The notes under the pieces were generated by a model that was given only the letters and a program-made list of their open reading frames with translations, had not been told where the DNA came from and did not search any database. 64,000 bases of DNA from Anolis sagrei (Eukaryota > Chordata > Lepidosauria > Squamata > Anolidae), in assembly GCF_037176765.1 (NCBI RefSeq), contig NC_090025.1, positions 75,617,545-75,681,544 of the forward strand, read 5' to 3'. How positions within the stretch are numbered: the first letter of the stretch is position 1; every line of letters begins with the position of its first letter. The position numbers and the translations under genes were made by a program. Positions 63,886 to 64,000 of the stretch are shown in pieces.

Positions 63886-64000
63886 GTGTGTGTGTGTATA
63901 TATATATGGACTGTAAGCTTAAAAAGTGTACATGTTCATGATTTTGTAGCTTGTGGCAGCAATCGATGACTTGTTATGTACTAACCTTGGATGATCACAC

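Noticed and set aside
32300-64000. FRYL coding exons
   Set aside because: I looked for the conserved N-terminal coding blocks of FRYL on the plus strand and found none.

Overview
The window is nuclear DNA of a squamate reptile, probably an iguanian-type lizard. It is AT-rich and intron-dominated. The repeat set is typical of lizards: tRNA SINEs with a Bov-B-like tail (Sauria SINE), a Bov-B endonuclease fragment, many L2-like LINE 3' ends, a jockey-superfamily (possibly Vingi) LINE, Penelope-like repeats, Helitrons, hAT and other TIR elements, and one young L1. Species is inferred, not proven. I recognised no retrovirus, LTR retrotransposon or Polinton copy.

Genes. On the minus strand a complete OCIAD1 coding sequence can be read from the DNA: eight coding exons between 22832 and 1946, all with GT-AG introns, compatible phases and no break, giving 240 residues (human about 245). 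Its first coding exon lies in a CpG-rich block at about 22.6-23.07 kb. A second, larger CpG-rich block at about 31.2-32.3 kb is best explained as the promoter of the neighbouring gene FRYL, transcribed rightward. In human and other amniotes FRYL and OCIAD1 lie head to head. I found no FRYL coding exon, so 32.3-64 kb is taken as FRYL 5' intron(s).

Layout. 1-22.6 kb: OCIAD1 3' flank, exons and repeat-filled introns. 22.6-23.1 kb: OCIAD1 promoter. 23.2-31.0 kb: intergenic, mostly nested MITEs, a Bov-B fragment and an inverted LINE. 31.2-32.3 kb: FRYL promoter. 32.3-64 kb: FRYL intron with MITE arrays, SINEs, a SPIN-like hAT, a Tc1/mariner fossil, a 4-kb L1 with an open ORF2, and a tandem Helitron pair at the right end.

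Most notable: (1) one palindromic MITE family (ends GGGCCCTTCCACAC) has had one arm expanded into tandem arrays twice, as 9 units of exactly 71 bp next to the OCIAD1 CpG block and about 17 units of 72/62 bp next to the FRYL CpG block; (2) Penelope-like copies carry a hammerhead-ribozyme-like core and nearly all are inverted pairs; (3) several clean element-in-element insertions with target-site duplications give a relative age order; (4) a tRNA SINE shares its 3' tail with the jockey-like LINE in the same window.
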